Source: Nageia nagi (lineage: Eukaryota; Pinophyta). Taken from it: a stretch of 64,000 nucleotides of DNA. Position numbers and translations under genes: made by a program. Shown here piece after piece: positions 57,698 through 64,000 of the stretch. The notes beneath the pieces were generated by a model that saw only the letters and a list, made by a program, of their open reading frames with translations, made no database searches and had not been told where the DNA came from. Location of the stretch: positions 24,552,001 through 24,616,000 of the forward strand of contig JBITNC010000001.1 in NCBI GenBank assembly GCA_050084985.1. Reading direction: 5' to 3'. Within the stretch, counting starts at the first letter, position 1; each line of letters opens with the position of its first letter.

Positions 57698-59402
57698 ATG
57701 GCCCAAAATGCCCCTAAAATATTGCTCTTCGATTACCAAGTGTTGAAAGGGGCAATTATGTTGCTTGGAAGACGAAGATTCAGGCAATTCTTCGCTTCAA
57801 AGATTTATGAGGAATTGTTAGTGGTACTGAAACCCACCCATAGATTGTTGGTGAAGACCAAACAAAATTTGATCATCGCAACAAAGAATTGATGATCATC
57901 TTGCTTAGAATCTCAGATAATGTCCAACCTCATATCCATGATTGCACAAAAGCAGACAATGCATGGACGAAGTTGCAACAAGTTTATGAATCCAAGAATC
58001 AAAATCAAATTCTACACCTACAAGGCTAGTTACACAATCTTTGATTGAAGAATGGAGAGACTATCGAGTCTTTTCTTTATCGTATTTTTGAATTTTGAGC
58101 CTCTTTATAAGCATTAGGAGAGAAGATGGAAGATAAATCCTTGATGCCAATTATTTTGAGTACTCCTAAAGAAGTTTCGTACCTTTTTAACAATCTTGAA
58201 CATTTTGGATCAGAAATCAACCTTTGAAAAGTTGGTGAATATGTTGCAGCAAGAGGAAGCTTCTCATGCAACCTCCCATGAAGAGGAACAAGTTATGGTA
58301 TCCAATCAAAAAGGCAAGAAACTCTTCTAGGAGAAAGGTAAAGGTAAAACTCCCTTGCAATCAAATGACAAGCAACAGAAAAGTTGCATGATTTATGGCA
58401 AGAAAGGGCATGAATTGTAGGATTGTTGGTACAATTCTTTTGGTCAAGGCTCTTTGAGCAATAAGAATCCAAAATAAAAAGGGAAAACCCCTTAGAATCA
58501 GGGAAGTGAAAACAAAGATGACCACAATGAAGACAACAATAGGGCAATGTTGTCAATGATATTGATCAAGTGACTGAAGATGTTAGCGATCTCGCTTTTG
58601 TTCATCAAGAGAACCCTTTCGTATCTTCCTTTTGGTATATTGATTCCAATGCTTCCAAGCACATGACTGGTCAAAAGAATTGGTTCTCCTCCTCTTGGTA
58701 TATTGATTCTTCCAAGCACATGATTGGCCGAAAGGATTGGTTTTCTTCCTTGGAAGATAATGCAAATCCTAGACAAATTCAATTGGGCAATGATACATCC
58801 CATGACATTGAAGGTAGGGGTGATGTTCATGGTCGACTTGGAAAGAACAACTGTCAGTTCAAAGAGGTCTTGTATGTGCCAAAGCTAAAAAAGAACCTCT
58901 TATTAGTTAGCTAGATGTTTGACAAAACATAAAACTAGAGTTTGATGCTGTGAAAGGAGAAAAGGTTTGCTTCATTCATGACAAATCTAAAGGATGACAA
59001 ATAGTAGCAAAAGCAAAAGGAGTTGGAAGAATGTTCTTACTTGATGTTGTAGCTTCCAACAATCAGGCACTCAATGTTCATGTTGCATATGTTACCACTC
59101 TTTGGCATTGTAGATTCGGACACATGAATCCAAATTACCTAATCACTTTGCAAAAGAAGGATATGGTACATGGTATTCCATCTCTTACTTCTCCTACTAA
59201 TGTTTGTTTTACTTGCATAGCAAGAAAATAACATAGAATCCCATTCGATGATAGCACACATCGTGCTAAAGGACCTCTTGATGTGATCCATACCTATCTA
59301 TGTGGTTGCATCCGGGATAGTGTTTCTGGCCTTAGATATTTCTTGTTATTTGTTGATGACTACTCCAAAAAAATATGGGTGTGTTTCCTGAAGATAAAGG
59401 AT
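57698..59402 (+). pseudogene. Element D: Ty1/Copia gag-protease-integrase remnant
   Basis: Start at ATG 57,698 (MAQNAPKILLFDYQVLKGA). Gag blocks follow through frameshifts: ISDNVQPHIHDCTKADNAW (about 57,910-57,965), VYESKNQNQILHLQ, and MPIILSTPKEVSYLF (about 58,145). The knuckle region near 58,390 is decayed. The protease reads SFWYIDSNASKHMTG (58,630-58,674), usually DSGAS, followed at once by a second copy WYIDSSKHMIGRKDWF (58,696-58,743). Then VLYVPKLKKNLLLVS; the pre-integrase TLWHCRFGHMN (about 59,097-59,130) with CFTCIARK; and integrase LDVIHTYLCG (HTD expected, first Asp is Tyr), FLLFVDDYSKKIWV (about 59,341-59,380). The frame is cut at 59,402 by element E. Confidence 0.85.
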
Positions 59403-59891
59403 TGAAAGAACTAACACTAACAAGATAATTCCTAATCGACCAAGATCACATGAGAGCTCACAACTACATCTAACAAACTTACAAAGCAATCTCATAACAT
59501 AATATATAAGTGGTTCTTCCAACAAGGAGTACATCCACTAAATAAATTTTTACTTCAATCATAAATACAACTCTCTTACAATTCTCCTAATCTCAACTCC
59601 TACACTTCTATCCTATAGCATAACTTTACAATTGGTGTGTGATCACAAAGAGGGAGCTTTCTATTTATAGGACAAAATTCCTCTTTGGATCATCTTTTTA
59701 TCCAATATACAAAAGCATGAAATGCACATCCTTTTACCCAAAGGGCATGCTCATGACATGGAGTTTAAGATAACTTACATTATCATATTCACTTAAATAT
59801 TTAAGGTATCAAATGATACCTTTAAGTATTAGTAAATTTACATAGAAGATTTAATACAAACCTTTACAATAATACATTATACATTCCAACA
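59403..59891 (-). repeat. Element E 3' LTR, about 489 bp
   Basis: On the minus strand it starts TGTTGGAATG and ends TTCTTTCA, at the exact point where element D's frame stops. The outer border is inferred from that break because no second LTR copy is visible. Confidence 0.75.
59661..59669 (-). promoter_or_regulatory. TATA box of the element E LTR
   Basis: Minus strand TATAAATAG in the context CCTATAAATAGAAAGCTCCC, about 225 bp into the LTR, as expected for the promoter of a short Copia LTR. Confidence 0.6.
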
Positions 59892-59902
59892 CTCCCCCTT
59901 AA
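59892..59902 (-). other. Element E polypurine tract
   Basis: Minus strand TTAAGGGGGAG directly before the LTR. A second purine run, TCAAGGGGGAGTG, lies at about 60,784-60,796, at the end of the RNase H frame. Confidence 0.75.
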
Positions 59903-59944
59903 TGCAATATTGAGATAAAACGAGTAAGAGAGAAGAATAAGAGA

Positions 59945-60175
59945 GTTGTATTTATGAAGTAAGAAAGATCTAGTTTGAGACTCACTACTTTATGTAAGTA
60001 AAAAAGATGAGAACTTTGAAAGCAATCTCATAACATAATTTTTTACAAGAATTTCTTACATATTTATGAAGTAAGAAAGATCTAGTTTGAGGCTCACTAC
60101 TAAGAAGATGAGAATTTTTTACATATTTATGAAGTAAGAAAGATCTAGTTTGAGACTCACTACTTTGCCAAATAC
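59945..60175. repeat. Tandem repeat, three units
   Basis: The phrase 'tatttatgaagtaagaaaga' followed by tctagtttgagactcactac occurs at about 59,951, 60,060 and 60,125. It lies between the two purine tracts of element E. Confidence 0.8.
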
Positions 60176-60469
60176 AATCATTAACCACAATTGATTTCAA
60201 TGTACATGAAGTAGTCATCCAACTGAAATTCATCAAGAGTCTCTAAGAGTCTGCATACCTGAGGTAAGTAACCTGCAATCTCAAAGGAACCTGCAAGTCA
60301 TAAGCAACTCAAATAACAAGATTAGTTAGATGCATCATATTCATATCAACAAAGATATATGAATCACATAAATGCCATCATGAATTGGTCAATGGTGTAT
60401 TATAAGTCATCACAAAGATGCCATGCCAAAAACTTAGTCACTTGTTGTATATAAAACATATGTTGGTTA

Positions 60470-60680
60470 TCATTACAAAATAGAGCATGCACATACAAGT
60501 TCCTCACATATGGATAATTGAACAATGCTAAATTGACCAAAAATAGAGTATGCACATATGAGTTCCTCACATATGAATAACTAAATAGTGCCAAAAGACA
60601 CATAAGAGTTCTTGACATATGGATAATTGAATAGTGCAAGATTGGCCAATTTGTACAACAAGTTCCTCACGTAGAGTGAA
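60470..60680. repeat. Tandem repeat, about 62-bp units
   Basis: acaagttcctcacatatgga followed by taattgaacaatgc-like text recurs at about 60,495, 60,558, 60,604 and, partially, 60,660. Confidence 0.75.
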
Positions 60681-60776
60681 CTTACAATGAAGATGTACAA
60701 CAAAATCAAAACTATACAGCATAAAATCCTCTTAAAGGTGAAGTTCTCATCATAAACATGAATTCAACATAAGAAT

Positions 60777-63700
60777 TCAAATTTCACTCCCCCTTGAAGG
60801 TAACTTCACTAACTCAATAGCATCTCTAAGCTTATAGAATTGAGCTTTTGAAAGGGGTTTGGTGAACAAATTAGCAGAGTTCAAGGTGGATGGATAATAC
60901 TCCAAGTGTATGATGCCATCAAAAACCTTCTTCCTGATAAAATAGGTATACATTTCCATATGTTTTATTCTTTGATAGAACACTAGATTCTTAGACAAAA
61001 AAATAGCCAAGTGATTATCTAAAGAGATCAAAGATGAGCCACTTTGCTCATACCTAATTTCTTTCAGAAGATGCCTTAGCCAAATGGCTTCCTAGGCTAC
61101 AACAGACATGGCATGATATTCAACTTCTATGGTGGAAAGAGAAATAGTAGGTTGCTTCTTAGAAGCCCAAGAGATAGCACTTGAACCAATGCTAAATAAA
61201 TACGTAAAGGTTGACTTCTTATCATCTTTATCTTCTCCATAGTTAGAATTTGAGAATCTAGAAAGAACAAATGAGGGCAACTTGGAATACTTGAGAGCAA
61301 GATCCTTAGTCCTTGCAATATAACTCAAAATTTACTTAACAGCATTAAGGTGCTCAACATAAGGTTCCTACATGAATCATGCCATCAGATTCATTGCAAA
61401 AGTAATATCTGGCTTGGATATAGTCATATACAAAAGATTACCAATTAATTACCTATAGGTGATAGCATCAGCTAACTGAAAGTTGAAGCTTAGAGAAATA
61501 ATGATTCCAGGAGAGGTTGGAATTGTAGCATATCTGAGCTCCTCCATGCCAAACTTTTGCAAGATGTTTGATATATACTTAGATTGACTAAGGTAAATAC
61601 AATCCTTGTATTGATACACTTACATTCTAAGATAGTAGTGTAAGAGATCAAGATTAGTCATTTCAAATATTACCTTAAGTTTGGATATGCACTCTTGAAT
61701 GATTCTATTATTATTCTCAATAATCAAAAGATCATCCACATAAAGGAGTATCAAGACCATATCTTTTCTTTGATTGAGCACATATAGATCGGAGTTAGAA
61801 AAACACTTGAAAAATTCAATATCTATAAAGTACCTCGAAATCTTTTTATACTAGGCTCTAGGTGCTTGCTTAAGTCCATACAATGACTTCTTTAGCTTAT
61901 ATACAAATAATAAACCCTTCTAGTTGATTCATGAAGATTTCCATATCTAAGTCACCATTGAAAAATGCACTCTTGATGTCAAGTTGAAAAACTTTTCATC
62001 CTTGAGCTGCAGAGAGAGTAAGGATAACTTTTATAGTAGGTATCTTTACCATGGGAGCAAATATTTTCTCATAATCTACATCGTATTTCTAAGCAAAACT
62101 TTTAGCTACTAAACTTGCCTTGTATTTTTCAATATCTCCTATTAAATTGAATTTAACCTTGTAGATCCACTTATTAATAATCACATTCTTTTCATTGGGA
62201 TAAGGAACCAAGTCCTTAGTTTTATTTTTCATAAATGTCTCGTACTCAACTTTCATGGCTTCCATCCAGCACTCGTGTCTAAAAGTTTTTTTGAAGGTTG
62301 AAGGCTCATGCTTGTTATCAATTTTGGTAATTAAGGATTTGTTTAAGGTCATGCTCTTTGTTAGCCTTTATATTAGAGAATTTTGTTTCTAAGGTGACTT
62401 ATCTATATCAATATCCAACCAACTAGGAGCAACTGAAGAGTCCTCTAGATCATCAACATTCTTATTAGAAGCAGATTCTTCAGAAAGTTCATTGAACTTT
62501 ACATCCCTTGAAATGAATACTACTTAATAGGTTGGAGAGTAAAGCCTATAGCCTCTATGCTGATTGTCATAACCCACAAAGATGCATTTTTAATTTTTTT
62601 ATCCAACTTCTTTTTCTCAAAAATAATGTAAGAGAAAGCTTCACAATCAAACATCCTAAGGTGAAAAATATTAGGTTTTCTTCCTTATCATGCCTCAAAA
62701 AGACTTTTACTCTGAATGGCTTTTGTGAGATACCTATTCAAGTTGTAAATAGCAGTGCTTACAGCTTCACCCCATAAGAAATTAGAAAGATTACCCAATA
62801 TGCATCTAGCCATCTCTATAATTATTCTATTTTTCCTTTCGATAACATCGTTCTACTGATAAGTGTAAGGACTTATTAACTACATCTTGATTCCATACTT
62901 AGCATAATAGTCATTGAACTCATTGCTATTATATCCTCCTTTATTATCTGATCTCAACATCTTTATTTTAAGGTTAGTCTAATTTTTAATAAAACCCTTA
63001 AAAACTTTAAAAATTTTAAAGATTTGATCCCTATGCTCAAGTAGATACCCAAAAATCATGCTACTAAAGTCATCAATGAAGGTCAAGATGTAAGATGCTC
63101 CTCCAAATGACTTAGTTTGAAATGGATCCATCAAATCTGAATGCACAAGTTGAAAAAGTTAAGATGCTCTTATTGCTTTATCTTTTTCAAACTTTTATTT
63201 ATGCATCTTACCAAGAATACACTTCTCGCATAGACCAATCGAAAGAAAAATTGAAGGCAAACCTTCTATAAGTTTTTAATCTTTCATGATTTGAATACTC
63301 TTATGGTTAAGGTGCCCTAAACGATGGTGCCAAAGATTACCTTTAGAGCACACACTAGAAGTAAAACACATCTTTGATGGAACTTTATCCATAATGTAGA
63401 GGTTATCTTTCATAGATCCTAAGTCCTTTCTTAATGCATTAGGATTGAGAGTTGAACTCAAAAAAGTACCCTTTTCTAGTAATTTAGATCATGAAGAGAA
63501 GGTTCATCCTTAACTTAAAAATATAAAGAACATTTTCAAGAAACTTTTTGTGAATTAGTACACTTCCAATTCCTTGGATTTCAATGGTAGAGTTATCACC
63601 TATCACAACAGCATCATTTTTATACTTGTGAAAGTTTTCAATATTTTTTTCAAAGCATAGATGATTGGTGCAACCAAATTCAACAATCCATTCAGATGAA

Positions 63701-64000
63701 AAAGAGTAAGACATGGAGTAGAGCATTGTAGCAAAATCAGCATGTATATTCTATTTTTTTTGTAATTATTTACATTTTCATTACCTTTATTCTTTTCCTC
63801 TCTTTTCTTTTTGTAGCAATCAATTTTTTTATAACTTTGAATGTCATAATAGTTGTAATTGCCATCAAACTTTTTCTTAGGATAAGGAGTGTTTACTTTA
63901 CCTTTTCCATCTCTTTACTTGAAATAATTATTGTTACCATTATTTTTGTTGTTATGGTTATTATTTCCATTGTTCCTATTGCTGTTGTAACCATTACTTC
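60777..64000 (-). pseudogene. Element E gag-pol (Copia), partial
   Basis: Minus strand, entering from the right. An Asn-rich gag end precedes a knuckle remnant, YNYYDIQSYKKIDCY (about 63,870-63,810), in which two Cys and the His are Tyr. The protease reads SEWIVEFGCTNHLCF (about 63,695-63,650), where DSG has become EFG. The pre-integrase is LWHHRLGHLNH (about 63,340-63,305). Integrase shows VHSDL, RSDNKGGY, NEFNDYYAKYGIKM (about 62,925-62,880) and IERKNRIIIEMARCILGNLS (about 62,845-62,785). RT starts with ECWMEAMKVEYETFMKNKT (about 62,275-62,220) and WIYKVKF, and keeps an intact YVDD at 61,731-61,742. RNase H: SSAISWASKKQPTISLST (about 61,180-61,125), AMSVVA, and the final ANLFTKPLSKAQFYKLRDAI, ending at 60,777. 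Several stops, but the best-preserved pol in the window. Confidence 0.88.

Larger units (their letters stand above)
59403..64000 (-). mobile_element. Element E: Ty1/Copia element inserted in element D, continues past the window
   Basis: Minus-strand LTR element whose 3' LTR abuts D's integrase. Its polypurine tract and gag-pol run rightward beyond 64,000, so its 5' LTR and target duplication cannot be checked. The candidate duplicated target is the last five bases before it (AGGAT, 59,398-59,402). Confidence 0.85.

Noticed and set aside
61731-61742. Evidence that Copia element E is active because YVDD is intact
   Set aside because: Protease active site, zinc-knuckle ligands and several codons are destroyed elsewhere in the same pol.

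Overview
This is 64 kb of AT-rich nuclear DNA from a land plant with a large, repeat-dense genome. A gymnosperm would fit the mixture of old Ty3/Gypsy, Ty1/Copia and LINE copies, but that is an impression and the species cannot be read from the sequence. I find no intact cellular protein gene, no rRNA or tRNA gene and no CRISPR array. Almost everything recognisable is a transposable element, and every coding remnant carries stops, frameshifts or lost catalytic residues. Many of the changes are C-to-T or G-to-A, as expected of long-methylated plant repeats.

Layout, left to right. 1-5.9 kb: end of a probable Tat-like LTR element, consisting of an LTR-like end (1-717), a decayed plant-mobile-domain (PMD-like) ORF on the plus strand (about 2.2-4.3 kb), a TA/TG microsatellite, and a remnant of an unnamed protein family (family X, 4.9-5.9 kb). 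6.1-7.46 kb: 3' end of a deleted LTR element (zinc-knuckle gag, polypurine tract, 580-bp LTR) inserted in a minus-strand LINE (7.46-8.37 kb). 11,688-16,921: complete Ty3/Gypsy chromovirus-like element with LTRs, tRNA-iMet-type primer site, polypurine tract and a perfect ATAAT target duplication; its RT palm and integrase core are deleted. 18,463-19,120: MITE with ~88-bp terminal inverted repeats. 20.1-21.8 kb: second family X copy. 22.08-22.84 kb: second LINE.

22,845-55,797: a giant minus-strand Ty3/Gypsy element (element A, Tat/Ogre type with a second RNase H). Its 916/920-bp LTRs are 33 kb apart. Order in transcription: LTR, primer site, gag, protease, RT, RNase H, second RNase H, integrase, an extra sense ORF, a long spacer, a PMD-like ORF on the opposite strand, a tandem duplication, polypurine tract, LTR. 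A second minus-strand LTR element (element B, 38,172-51,363) interrupts it at the protease; removing B gives about 19.8 kb for A. B has ~1-kb LTRs, a primer site, a polypurine tract and gag. I see no protease, RT or integrase in it; instead about 7.5 kb of diverged short repeats with a plus-strand coiled-coil-like ORF.

55.8-64 kb: a GC-rich non-coding block, a plus-strand Ty1/Copia remnant (element D, 57.7-59.4 kb) with a duplicated protease active site, and a minus-strand Ty1/Copia element (E, 59,403 to beyond the window) inserted in its integrase. The inferred order of events is LINE, then A, then B; and D, then E. Points most worth a second look are the antisense PMD-like ORFs at matching positions in two elements, the extra sense ORF of A, family X, and the repeat-filled non-autonomous element B.
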